From Candidatus Parcubacteria bacterium (lineage in GTDB: Bacteria; Patescibacteriota; Minisyncoccia; Phycocordibacterales; UBA1006): a stretch of 7,297 nt of DNA. This document shows positions 1 through 5,299 of this stretch, in pieces. Every line of letters begins with the position of its first letter. Within the stretch, counting starts at the first letter, position 1. The stretch covers positions 1 through 7,297 of the forward strand of contig JALVJP010000097.1 of the NCBI GenBank assembly GCA_027028225.1, given 5' to 3'. Made by a program: the position numbers and the translations under genes. The notes below the pieces were generated by a model that was not told the DNA's origin, did no database searches, and was given only the letters and a program-made list of their open reading frames with translations.

Positions 1-28
1 TACAGATACGATCATCTCGTGTAATGTG

Positions 29-106
29 TGTATACATAAAAGCCGTTGGTGTTTTAGATTAGATTTGTAACAAAGCTATCTTACACCAATGGCTTTTATG
101 TGTGCA
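29..106 (+). other. Long near-continuous RNA-type hairpin (24-bp outer stem)
   Basis: Positions 29-52 pair with 83-106 without interruption: 21 Watson-Crick pairs and three G-T pairs (31/104, 33/102, 45/90). The interior folds further: 56-59 with 78-81, 61-62 with 76-77, 64-67 with 71-74, and a TAA apical loop at 68-70. All three wobble positions are G-U if the + strand is transcribed and A-C mismatches on the - strand, which favours a + strand RNA. No T-run follows the stem, so it is not a classical intrinsic terminator. It lies just after a possible stop codon (22-24) of an unseen upstream gene and before the small membrane-protein gene. It could be a processing or stability hairpin, a 5' leader element, or a small mobile palindrome. 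Confidence 0.6.
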
Positions 107-126
107 GTTCAGGTGTTAATTCACCA

Positions 127-159
127 TATACTACCTTATAAAAAGGAATGCAGTATACT
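127..159 (+). promoter_or_regulatory. Candidate -10 boxes for the small membrane-protein gene
   Basis: Three -10-like hexamers precede or overlap the possible starts: TATACT at 127-132, TATAAA at 137-142 and TATACT at 154-159. TATAAA ends 5 nt before the ATG at 148. The second TATACT ends 3 nt before the ATG at 163 and 9 nt before the ATG at 169. No convincing -35 is visible for any of them, so the active promoter and the true start cannot be decided from sequence. Confidence 0.3.
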
Positions 160-414
160 AAAATGAGTATGAAAGTGAAAACTCTTGTAAAAACGATAGG
201 ATGGATAGGGACAACCCTCCTTATTGGAGCATATACCCTCAATAGCTTTGGGTTTATATCTTCTACTGGCATCACCTACGCACTCACAAATTTTTTCGCT
301 GCACTTTTTTTAGGAATTCGCGTCTATGCAGATAGAAATTGGTCAAACCTTGTTCTCGAATTCTTTTGGATAAGTGTTGCAACAGTAAATATCGTACGTA
401 TTATTCTTCAATAA
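148..414 (+). CDS. Small CBU_0592-type integral membrane protein, 88 aa
   Basis: This is a three-helix membrane protein. Hydrophobic segments lie at about residues 16-35, 42-60 and 66-87, joined by short loops. The pattern GWIGTTLLIGAYTLNSFG, then a second helix ending near a tyrosine, then a tryptophan-led third helix, resembles the CBU_0592-like membrane domain common in bacteria. The biochemical role of that family is unknown to me. The start is uncertain: ATGs at 148, 163 and 169 all keep the whole domain. The purine-rich AAAAGGA directly abuts the first ATG, too close to serve as its ribosome site, and would be about 15 nt from the ATG at 163. The 3' end overlaps the convergent pseudouridine synthase gene by 14 nt, and no terminator hairpin is visible there. 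Family assignment is from memory of the pattern. Confidence 0.8.
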   Translation: MQYTKMSMKVKTLVKTIGWIGTTLLIGAYTLNSFGFISSTGITYALTNFFAALFLGIRVYADRNWSNLVLEFFWISVATVNIVRIILQ

Positions 415-1168
415 GTAAATTGATAGCTTTCTGAATATCTTCAGCAAGCGGAGAGCTCACAACAATCTCCTCCCCAGATATATCTTTTAAGCGAATACTA
501 TGTGCGTGGAGTGCAGTACGAGAGAGGCCGAGTGTCTCTTTTCTCTTTCCACGATAGAGTGGATCTGCAACGATTGGGTGATGGATGTGTTTCAAATGAA
601 CGCGGATCTGGTGAGTACGCCCTGTTTTTGGCGAACATTTAAGAAGTGCATACTGCATATACTTTCCTTGTTTATCTTTTTTCCTTTCATCGTAGAAACG
701 GCGAAGCGTTTCATAGCGAGTTTCTGCTTCGCGAACTTGTCCTCGTGCATAGGGCGCTGTTTGCTTCATACGAAAGTCTTTACGATGTCGCCCGATGGGA
801 ACATTGATAATTCCTTTCCTCTCTTTCGGCCACCCATATACAAGCGCGAAGTATTCCTTTTGTATTTCCCTATTCTGAAATTTTTTCTTTAAGTCGAGAA
901 AAGATGCTTGTGTTTTTGCAATAACGAGCACGCCGGAAGTATCGCGATCAATGCGGTGGACAATGCCGGGGCGGGCGATGACGATGTCATCGCCCGCCTT
1001 TCCTTTCACTACCATATCTTCCCCAACCCCTTCTATCTCTGGGTAGTGCTCCAAAATCCAATCTACAAGTGTCGGTTCATCTCTCTTTCCATCGCCGTGA
1101 ATAACAAGTCCGGAAGGTTTATTTATTACAAGAATATGTTTATTTTCGAAGAGTGTTTGGATGTACAT
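401..1168 (-). CDS. RluA-family RNA pseudouridine synthase (RluC/RluD-like), 255 aa
   Basis: The enzyme isomerises specific uridines to pseudouridine in rRNA or tRNA, in the cytoplasm. The catalytic motif HRIDRDTSG is at residues 71-79; by family knowledge Asp74 of HRID is the nucleophile. The other family signatures are visible: an N-terminal VINKPSGLVIH (14-24), RPGIVHRID before the catalytic loop, and GRTHQIRVHL at 183-192 followed by HPIVADPLYRG. There is no N-terminal S4 RNA-binding domain, so it is shorter than RluD or RluC of E. coli and closer to minimal RluA-type enzymes. The ATG at 1168 was chosen over upstream in-frame codons because MYIQTLFENKHILVINKPSG is the normal start of the fold. 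The gene follows paralog A on the same strand with a 43-nt gap and may be co-transcribed with it or use its own -10. Substrate position cannot be told from sequence. Confidence 0.95.
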   Translation of the reverse strand: MYIQTLFENKHILVINKPSGLVIHGDGKRDEPTLVDWILEHYPEIEGVGEDMVVKGKAGDDIVIARPGIVHRIDRDTSGVLVIAKTQASFLDLKKKFQNREIQKEYFALVYGWPKERKGIINVPIGRHRKDFRMKQTAPYARGQVREAETRYETLRRFYDERKKDKQGKYMQYALLKCSPKTGRTHQIRVHLKHIHHPIVADPLYRGKRKETLGLSRTALHAHSIRLKDISGEEIVVSSPLAEDIQKAINLLIEE

Positions 1169-1183
1169 AAAAAAACAAAAATC

Positions 1184-1189
1184 ACTATA
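1184..1189 (-). promoter_or_regulatory. Possible -10 box for the pseudouridine synthase gene
   Basis: TATAGT on the - strand ends 15 nt before the ATG at 1168, so a transcript would have a leader of about 9 nt. Only a weak -35 candidate (TTGATG at 1210-1205, spacer 15) is seen. The T-rich leader has no Shine-Dalgarno sequence. Confidence 0.35.
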
Positions 1190-1211
1190 TAAAAAATGAC
1201 TTGGCATCAAA

Positions 1212-2261
1212 CTAGATATTTGTTAGCCCATTATCTCTCCTTTGCTGTGCTTCGATTCTCTTCATCCTTTTAATACGTTCATCTTGCCCCACCTTCTTAA
1301 ACTTCGGTATGAGAATAGTGTTATCTTTCTTGATAGGTTTAAAATTAAACATTGTATCTTCTTTCAACCCAAGTACCTCTATGAACACTGAGATAGATCT
1401 GTCCGAAAGTATGTCATCCTTATGTTTCAATAGAAACTCCTTATCTGCCTCAAAAAAAGGAATAAAGCTATTATAGAAATCCCTATATGCAATAGCAGTA
1501 TGAGTCCTCCCTTTTTCTTTTGCAAGATTATAGAAGTAACGTGTCTGCCATAAAATCTCGAGAGTTGCACGAATACGTGTGTACGCCTCTTTCAAAATTT
1601 TATCACTATTAAAATAAACTAAATTCTCAATGAGTGTCTCCGAAGCAGAGTACCCCATTCCTATAATAACACGTGGAACAGAAAGCTCTCTATAGATACC
1701 GTCACTGTCCTTGAAATATTTTATTTTGTAAAGATGGGAGTATGGATACTTCGGTTTTGGCTCCCCAATCCTTCTTCTTCTCTGTCTAATTTTCAATTTC
1801 ACTCCCTCAAGTTTCTTTCTCACAGCTTCTGCAGAAAAGCTCACATCAACAGCAAATCCGAAATATGACTCTTTATCATTCTTTTCTAATGCCTTTTTAG
1901 TTGCAATAAAATCTACCCCATGAGCATCATCATATTCGGATGTTCTAACTGCCCTAAACCGATTTCCAAAAAGATTTCGGTTTACAGCCGCAACCCATGC
2001 CATTTCCACAAGGTCTGAGAACATCTTTATCCTCTCATCTCTCTCACTGAAAAATTCAGGTGATTGTAATTTCTTCATATCATCTTCTACCTCCTTTCTC
2101 GTGATAATGGTTCCATCGGATTTTTCTAATCCAACAAACTCATACATGTCTATCTTCTTTCCAGACATCTCTTCCAATTTCGGTCTATACACCTCCATCT
2201 TTTCAGGAACATTGATGAGTTTCTCTCTTTTCCTATTATATGGGTTAAATCCATCCATCAT
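1212..2261 (-). CDS. Uncharacterised protein, paralog A (nuclease-like motif pattern), 349 aa
   Basis: I do not recognise a named family. The protein is soluble and highly charged, with no signal peptide or membrane segment. It is homologous over its whole length to the product of 2912-3955. Shared blocks include EM(A/S)WVA (86-91), TSEYDDAHGVDF (107-118), VDVSFS (138-143), VPRVIIGM (195-202) and LEILWQTR (234-241). Acidic residues D111, D112 and D117, a second-strand D139 and a conserved lysine K150 eleven residues later resemble a PD-(D/E)XK nuclease core with a displaced lysine. This is inference only, because a canonical D/E-x-K is absent (D139-V-S141). ATGs at 2261 and 2258 are both possible. 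A TATAGT -10 ends 9 nt before the first, and no Shine-Dalgarno is present. Paralog B lies upstream on the same strand, with an opposite-strand gene between them. Confidence 0.85.
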   Translation of the reverse strand: MMDGFNPYNRKREKLINVPEKMEVYRPKLEEMSGKKIDMYEFVGLEKSDGTIITRKEVEDDMKKLQSPEFFSERDERIKMFSDLVEMAWVAAVNRNLFGNRFRAVRTSEYDDAHGVDFIATKKALEKNDKESYFGFAVDVSFSAEAVRKKLEGVKLKIRQRRRRIGEPKPKYPYSHLYKIKYFKDSDGIYRELSVPRVIIGMGYSASETLIENLVYFNSDKILKEAYTRIRATLEILWQTRYFYNLAKEKGRTHTAIAYRDFYNSFIPFFEADKEFLLKHKDDILSDRSISVFIEVLGLKEDTMFNFKPIKKDNTILIPKFKKVGQDERIKRMKRIEAQQRRDNGLTNI

Positions 2262-2270
2262 ATAATGATT

Positions 2271-2276
2271 ACTATA
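2271..2276 (-). promoter_or_regulatory. -10 box for paralog A
   Basis: TATAGT on the - strand ends 9 nt before the ATG at 2261 and 12 nt before the ATG at 2258. The -35 region falls inside the AT-rich hairpin arm and reads TTTTAT at 17-nt spacing, a poor match. Confidence 0.4.
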
Positions 2277-2292
2277 TCAAAAAAATCTGAAA

Positions 2293-2319
2293 AATAAAAA
2301 GCCATTACGGCTTTTTATT
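2293..2319. terminator. Perfect 11-bp AT-rich hairpin between divergent genes
   Basis: AATAAAAAGCC (2293-2303) pairs with GGCTTTTTATT (2309-2319) around the loop ATTAC. It has terminator form on both strands (GCC/GGC followed by TTTTTATT). It lies between two divergently transcribed gene starts, where neither gene needs a terminator. One explanation is that it stops leftward read-through from paralog B, antisense through 2356-2880, before paralog A. Confidence 0.7.
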
Positions 2320-2320
2320 C

Positions 2321-2348
2321 TTGAAACAAAATATGAATACGGTAAACT
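2321..2348 (+). promoter_or_regulatory. Promoter for the 174-aa gene (leaderless spacing)
   Basis: TTGAAA (2321-2326) is a 5/6 match to the -35 consensus. A 16-nt spacer leads to TAAACT (2343-2348), a 4/6 match to the -10. The -10 ends 7 nt before the ATG at 2356, which places the expected transcription start at or next to the start codon. Confidence 0.55.
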
Positions 2349-2355
2349 ACTAAGT

Positions 2356-2880
2356 ATGAAAAAATTCTTCAAAAAGCTCACTGAAAAAATAGGCAAGAGA
2401 AATGAGGAGGAACCGCTACAACGTCGTGATTTAGAAATTACGGCACTTGCATCAAGTATCAGTATAAAATCTATCGATAGAAAGCAAACGCAAGAAAAAT
2501 CTGGATTCTCAATTGATGCAAGTATTCGTGAAGTGAAAAACCCAAGTATGGAATCAAATATGTCTCTCGTAGAAGGGGGTGTTATTGAGGTAAATGAGTC
2601 TAATAAGGATATTCCAACAAGCTATAAAATAGAGAAGATTCATAGTGTTACAATAGATGGAGAAGAGTTTTCTCTCGACTCAATACAAGACTTGAAAGAG
2701 CTTCTAAACCTATTAAAGAGAAGGCTTTCCGCGATAAATCGCACAACAGGAAAAATAGTAGAGGGAACAAACGATGTAACAAAACGAGCAATTCTCTTAA
2801 AAAAGAAGTCACAATACGAGATTATTGCAAAAATGGTAGAAGATAAACGAAAAGTATTAGGTATTACAAAAGAAGTGTGA
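2356..2880 (+). CDS. Uncharacterised charged protein, 174 aa
   Basis: I do not recognise this protein. It begins with a very basic segment (MKKFFKKLTEKIGKR, residues 1-15). A polar, probably flexible stretch follows to about residue 85. A compact region of about 90-172 starts with a short beta-like stretch (SYKIEKIHSVTIDGEEFSLD) and continues as charged helices (LKELLNLLKRRLSAIN and LLKKKSQYEIIAKMVEDKRK), which could form a helical hairpin. No signal peptide, membrane helix or catalytic motif is visible. The gene sits on the opposite strand between two paralogous genes, divergent from A and convergent with B. The start is set by a -35/-10 pair placing transcription at the ATG. Its TGA stop is the last codon of the left arm of the terminator hairpin. 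Nothing in the sequence shows whether it works with its neighbours. Confidence 0.75.
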   Translation: MKKFFKKLTEKIGKRNEEEPLQRRDLEITALASSISIKSIDRKQTQEKSGFSIDASIREVKNPSMESNMSLVEGGVIEVNESNKDIPTSYKIEKIHSVTIDGEEFSLDSIQDLKELLNLLKRRLSAINRTTGKIVEGTNDVTKRAILLKKKSQYEIIAKMVEDKRKVLGITKEV

Positions 2881-2896
2881 ATCACACTTCTTTTGT
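2866..2896. terminator. Bidirectional terminator between convergent genes
   Basis: ACAAAAGAAGTGTG (2866-2879) pairs perfectly over 14 bp with CACACTTCTTTTGT (2883-2896) around the loop AAT. The T-rich 3' arm continues as TGTTG. The A-rich 5' arm gives the same form on the other strand. It serves the 174-aa gene (+), whose TGA stop reaches into the hairpin, and paralog B (-), which ends at 2912. Confidence 0.85.
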
Positions 2897-2911
2897 TGTA
2901 TAAAAAATATA

Positions 2912-3955
2912 CTATTTTTTCTTTCTCTTTTTTCTCTTCTTCTTATTCCTTATCTTTTCAAAATTATCACCATAAGAAATTTTTCTGTAAGCAAAAGGAG
3001 ATTTCTCTATTTTAGAAGTGTGAAAATGTTTGATTGATCTAAAACGAAACGCATCCCTCTCTTGAATATCGAAGTATTCAAGAAACTTCCTTACCGCCTT
3101 ATCATCAAGAATTTCTTCCCTCTTCTTAAAAAGCTCTCTCCTCTTTCGAAAAATCTTTAAAAATTCATTATATACTCGTGCATACTCTTTTGCCCCCCTT
3201 CTATTCCCCTCAATGTCTGCAATTTTGTAGTAATGACGAGATTGCCACAAAATTTCAAGAACAGCTCGTGGATACGCAAGAGAGTTAAGTATCTCATCTG
3301 GAGCAACTTCACTTACTCCCTTGATAAGTTTTTCAGAATCATGGTAATCCATTCCTATAATCAATCTTGGGACTTGAACCGTGCGGGGAATACCATTCTC
3401 TCCAATAAAATATTTTACAATATGGAGAGGGTATTTCTGTTCATAGAGATTTTTTTCTCCCTCAACCATATGAGAGGATTTTCCTGTCCTTACTTTTAAT
3501 TCCGTATTTTTTATTTTCCTTACGATGGTTTTGTAAGAAAAACTCGAATCAACACCGAGATTGAAATATATGTCCTCCTTTCTCTTGAGAAGACTGAGAA
3601 CAAAATCTATCCCTCTCGCATCATCATACTGTGAAGTCCTTCTCACTTCTGCATCAGGAAAAAATATACGAAAGAGAGCGACCCATGACATCTCCGAAAG
3701 TTCAGAAAATTTCTCCACTTTTTCATCATCAGGTTCCCAATTTTCTTTTTTCTTTTTAAGTTTTTCTAAATCAGAAAGAACCTCCTCCTCGGTGAATACT
3801 GTTCCATCAATTTTTTTCTTTCCAATAAAATCTAGTGGATTAAATCTCTCCCCCACCATGTCCTCCATTTTCGTATACAACTTATCCATCTTCTCACCCG
3901 CATTAATTAACCACCGATCTTTTCTATTTCTTCGCTCTTTTCGTGGAAATTCCAT
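2912..3955 (-). CDS. Uncharacterised protein, paralog B (nuclease-like motif pattern), 347 aa
   Basis: This is a full-length paralog of the protein at 1212-2261, with key blocks at nearly the same residue numbers: EMSWVA (88-93), TSQYDDARGIDF (107-118), VDSSFS (135-140), VPRLIIGM (195-202) and LEILWQSR (233-240). The acidic pattern D111, D112, D117 then D136 with K147 eleven residues on is conserved with paralog A. This suggests, but does not prove, a divergent PD-(D/E)XK-type site. The C-terminus ends in an almost pure lysine/arginine tail (RNKKKRKKRKKK), absent from A and perhaps nucleic-acid binding. The start at 3955 is chosen over the ATG at 3991 because a strong TTGACA/TATCAT promoter lies between them and ends 7 nt before this ATG. 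No signal peptide or membrane segment is seen. The gene is divergent from ruvA and convergent with the 174-aa gene. Confidence 0.85.
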   Translation of the reverse strand: MEFPRKERRNRKDRWLINAGEKMDKLYTKMEDMVGERFNPLDFIGKKKIDGTVFTEEEVLSDLEKLKKKKENWEPDDEKVEKFSELSEMSWVALFRIFFPDAEVRRTSQYDDARGIDFVLSLLKRKEDIYFNLGVDSSFSYKTIVRKIKNTELKVRTGKSSHMVEGEKNLYEQKYPLHIVKYFIGENGIPRTVQVPRLIIGMDYHDSEKLIKGVSEVAPDEILNSLAYPRAVLEILWQSRHYYKIADIEGNRRGAKEYARVYNEFLKIFRKRRELFKKREEILDDKAVRKFLEYFDIQERDAFRFRSIKHFHTSKIEKSPFAYRKISYGDNFEKIRNKKKRKKRKKK

Positions 3956-3962
3956 AGAATGG

Positions 3963-3991
3963 ATGATATATAAAAAATAATCATATGTCAA
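3963..3991 (-). promoter_or_regulatory. Strong promoter of paralog B (leaderless spacing)
   Basis: On the - strand, a perfect TTGACA -35 (3991-3986) is followed by a 17-nt spacer and TATCAT (3968-3963, 5/6). The -10 ends 7 nt before the ATG at 3955. This pair decides the start codon: the upstream in-frame ATG begins at the first base of the -35 and would lie outside the transcript. Confidence 0.8.
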
Positions 3992-4015
3992 CGATTTCTA
4001 AAATCTCATTTGAGG

Positions 4016-4021
4016 TATACT
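4016..4021 (+). promoter_or_regulatory. -10 box of ruvA (leaderless spacing)
   Basis: TATACT (5/6) ends 6 nt before the ruvA ATG at 4028. No good -35 is visible at 16-18 nt upstream. A TGAGG at 4011-4015 is too far from the ATG (12 nt) to be a convincing ribosome site and lies upstream of the expected transcription start. Confidence 0.55.
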
Positions 4022-4027
4022 CAACAT

Positions 4028-4597
4028 ATGATTGCGCACCTCACAGGAAAAGTTCTCTTTGAAATTGAGAATGATATTATCATCGATGTTCACGGAGTTG
4101 GATATCGCGTTGCATGTACTGAGGCAACACGGAATGCGCTCCTCACACAGGAGCGTGCTTCTCTCTTCATCGCAACGATTGTTCGCGAACAGAGTTTTGA
4201 TCTCTATGGATTTGAGACGAAGCAGGAACTCTACTTCTTCAAAAAACTCCTCGAAGTCTCAGGGATTGGACCTCGTTCAGCACTCGCAACGCTCTCTATT
4301 GCCTCTCCTGATACGCTCTACCACGCAATTAAAAAAGAGAATATTGAGCTTCTCTCTTCGGTTCCAGGAATCGGGAAAAAGACTGCTGAGCGAATGTGCA
4401 TCGAACTTCGCGATAAACTGAAAGATTACGATGTCACGACAGAAGAAAACATCCAAGAAGGAGACAGAGATGTAATAGATGCACTCATCGCGCTTGGATA
4501 TAGTGTGAGTCAGGCACACCACGCACTCGCACAGATACCAAAAGAAGTGGAAGGGACGAATGAACGAATTAAGTATGCGCTTGGGGTGCTTGAGTAA
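4028..4597 (+). CDS. ruvA: Holliday junction branch migration protein RuvA, 189 aa
   Basis: RuvA binds four-way DNA junctions as a tetramer and loads the RuvB motor for branch migration in recombination and repair. The N-terminal OB-fold starts with the typical MIAHLTGKVL and includes DVHGVGYRV (20-28) and DLYGF (58-62). Two helix-hairpin-helix motifs follow: VSGIGPRSAL (77-86) and VPGIGKKTAERM (112-123). The C-terminal domain III (about 148-189), which contacts RuvB, contains DALIALGYS (151-159). Length is near the usual 190-200 residues. ATG 4028 is preferred over an in-frame TTG at 4010, because RuvA proteins start MIxxLxG and the -10 box lies between the two. ruvB and ruvC are not adjacent. 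The gene stands alone, divergent from paralog B, and ends in a strong hairpin. Confidence 0.98.
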   Translation: MIAHLTGKVLFEIENDIIIDVHGVGYRVACTEATRNALLTQERASLFIATIVREQSFDLYGFETKQELYFFKKLLEVSGIGPRSALATLSIASPDTLYHAIKKENIELLSSVPGIGKKTAERMCIELRDKLKDYDVTTEENIQEGDRDVIDALIALGYSVSQAHHALAQIPKEVEGTNERIKYALGVLE

Positions 4598-4600
4598 AAA

Positions 4601-4641
4601 GAAAGGTGGGCGCGGTGCAATTTGCACCGCGCCCACCTTTT
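4601..4641. terminator. GC-rich bidirectional terminator, hairpin family copy 1
   Basis: Positions 4602-4620 pair perfectly with 4622-4640 around T4621 (in practice a 3-nt loop or slightly more), with an extra G-T pair at 4601/4641. The 3' arm ends in TTTT and the 5' arm starts with AAA, so it works for ruvA (+) and for the convergent methyltransferase gene (-). Its inner 11 bp are shared with the hairpin at 5896-5935. Confidence 0.92.
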
Positions 4642-4650
4642 CCACCCTCC

Positions 4651-5124
4651 CTACCTCTTCTCAAAAATACAATACGCCGCAATCCCAAACGCGACACTCA
4701 CATTAAGTGACTCTTTTTTTCCATACATTGGAATCTCTACAAGAGTGTCACAGAGTTCTCGTTGTTCCTTATCCATTCCTTCCGTTTCCTCACCAAGGAT
4801 AATGACAATCTCGCTTGCATGAAGGAGAGAAAAATGGAAAAGATCTTCTGCTCTCTTATCTTGTTCTATACCTACGAGAACAACGTTCCTTCCTCTTCCG
4901 CGAAAAAAGGTGTAAGGATTTTGAAGGAAAGACCACGATACGCTCTCCTCCGCACCAAGCGCAACCTTCGCAAAATCTTCCCGCTTCCTTCCAAAACGAT
5001 CAATTGGATGAGGAGTGTATCCGGAGAGGTAAATGTGTTGAATCCCCACCGCGTCTGCGGTGCGAAATATGGACGCAACATTGTAGACCGAGCGAATATT
5101 ATGAAGCCATACTGATTTTTTCAT
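4651..5124 (-). CDS. SpoU/TrmH-family RNA 2'-O-methyltransferase, 157 aa
   Basis: This enzyme transfers a methyl group from S-adenosylmethionine to a ribose 2'-OH in tRNA or rRNA. All three SPOUT knot motifs are present. Motif 1 is NIRSVYNVASIFRTADAVG (9-27), with Asn15 and Arg21. Motif 2 is IILGEETEGM (108-117). Motif 3 is IPMYGKKESLNVSVAFGIAAY (131-151), containing the SLNVS signature. At 157 residues it is a minimal catalytic domain with no N-terminal L30e-like substrate-binding domain, closer to TrmL-type or short TrmH proteins than to RlmB. The ATG at 5124 is chosen over the one at 5172 because a TTGTCA/TATGAT promoter ends 6 nt before it and the motif 1 strand starts at once. The gene is divergent from tRNA-Lys and shares a -35 region with it. 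Exact RNA target unknown. Confidence 0.93.
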   Translation of the reverse strand: MKKSVWLHNIRSVYNVASIFRTADAVGIQHIYLSGYTPHPIDRFGRKREDFAKVALGAEESVSWSFLQNPYTFFRGRGRNVVLVGIEQDKRAEDLFHFSLLHASEIVIILGEETEGMDKEQRELCDTLVEIPMYGKKESLNVSVAFGIAAYCIFEKR

Positions 5125-5130
5125 AGTCTC

Positions 5131-5158
5131 ATCATAATGAGAGAAAAGAAATTGACAA
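5131..5158 (-). promoter_or_regulatory. Promoter of the methyltransferase gene (leaderless spacing)
   Basis: On the - strand, TTGTCA (5158-5153, 5/6) is followed by 16 nt and TATGAT (5136-5131, 5/6). The -10 ends 6 nt before the ATG at 5124. The -35 overlaps the tRNA promoter's -35 on the other strand. Confidence 0.75.
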
Positions 5159-5179
5159 AAAGAAAAAAGCACATAACAT
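5152..5179 (+). promoter_or_regulatory. Promoter of tRNA-Lys
   Basis: A perfect TTGACA (5152-5157), a 16-nt spacer and TAACAT (5174-5179, 4/6) end 10 nt before the first base of the tRNA. The palindromic TTGACAA (5152-5158) also supplies the -35 of the divergent methyltransferase gene. Confidence 0.6.
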
Positions 5180-5189
5180 ACACAGTGTT

Positions 5190-5262
5190 CCGTCTGTAGC
5201 TCAGCTGGTAGAGCAGCGGCCTTTTAAGCCGACGGTCGAAGGTTCGAGTCCTTCCAGACGGA
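5190..5262 (+). tRNA. trnK: tRNA-Lys, anticodon TTT
   Basis: This is a complete cloverleaf. The acceptor stem CCGTCTG (5190-5196) pairs with CAGACGG (5255-5261), with discriminator A5262. T8/A9 are at 5197-5198 and the D stem is GCTC/GAGC (5199-5202 with 5211-5214). The anticodon arm is 5216-5220 with 5228-5232, with loop CTTTTAA and anticodon TTT at 5223-5225. The T arm GAAGG/CCTTC (5238-5242 with 5250-5254) carries the loop TTCGAGT. The first pair of the anticodon stem (27-43) is a G-A mismatch. The CCA end is not encoded (CAG follows), so a CCA-adding enzyme is required. The gene has its own promoter and a hairpin terminator 3 nt downstream. Confidence 0.97.
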
Positions 5263-5265
5263 CAG

Positions 5266-5294
5266 ATGAAAACACCTCGTTGAGGTGTTTTCAT
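5266..5294. terminator. Bidirectional terminator after tRNA-Lys and the pseudopilin gene
   Basis: ATGAAAACACCTC (5266-5278) pairs perfectly with GAGGTGTTTTCAT (5282-5294) over 13 bp with a GTT loop. The TTTT run lies in the 3' arm and the AAAA run in the 5' arm, so it serves both the tRNA (+) and the convergent pseudopilin gene (-), which stops at 5300. Confidence 0.88.
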
Positions 5295-5299
5295 AATTC

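Noticed and set aside
1..24. C-terminus of an upstream gene (frame 1 ends in TAA at 22-24)
   Set aside because: Only seven codons are visible, and a stop this close is expected by chance; it cannot be supported as a feature.
500..1192. Open frames on the + strand (500-892 and 908-1192)
   Set aside because: They lie antisense within the clear pseudouridine synthase gene, have no recognisable domain, and carry no promoter of the type used by the real genes.
3233..3980. Open frames on the + strand opposite paralog B (3233-3499, 3561-3980)
   Set aside because: Serine/phenylalanine-rich translations are the mirror of the lysine/glutamate-rich paralog B, whose homology to paralog A shows the - strand is the coding one.
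4032..4645. Other-frame open frames across ruvA (4032-4421 +, 4277-4645 -)
   Set aside because: ruvA is unambiguous over the same bases; these are frame shadows, and the second runs through the terminator hairpin.
4622..5126. Open frames on the + strand over the methyltransferase gene and terminator
   Set aside because: All three SPOUT motifs are intact on the - strand, and the + strand products have no recognisable features.
5263..5265. Encoded CCA end of the tRNA
   Set aside because: The bases after the discriminator A5262 are CAG, not CCA.
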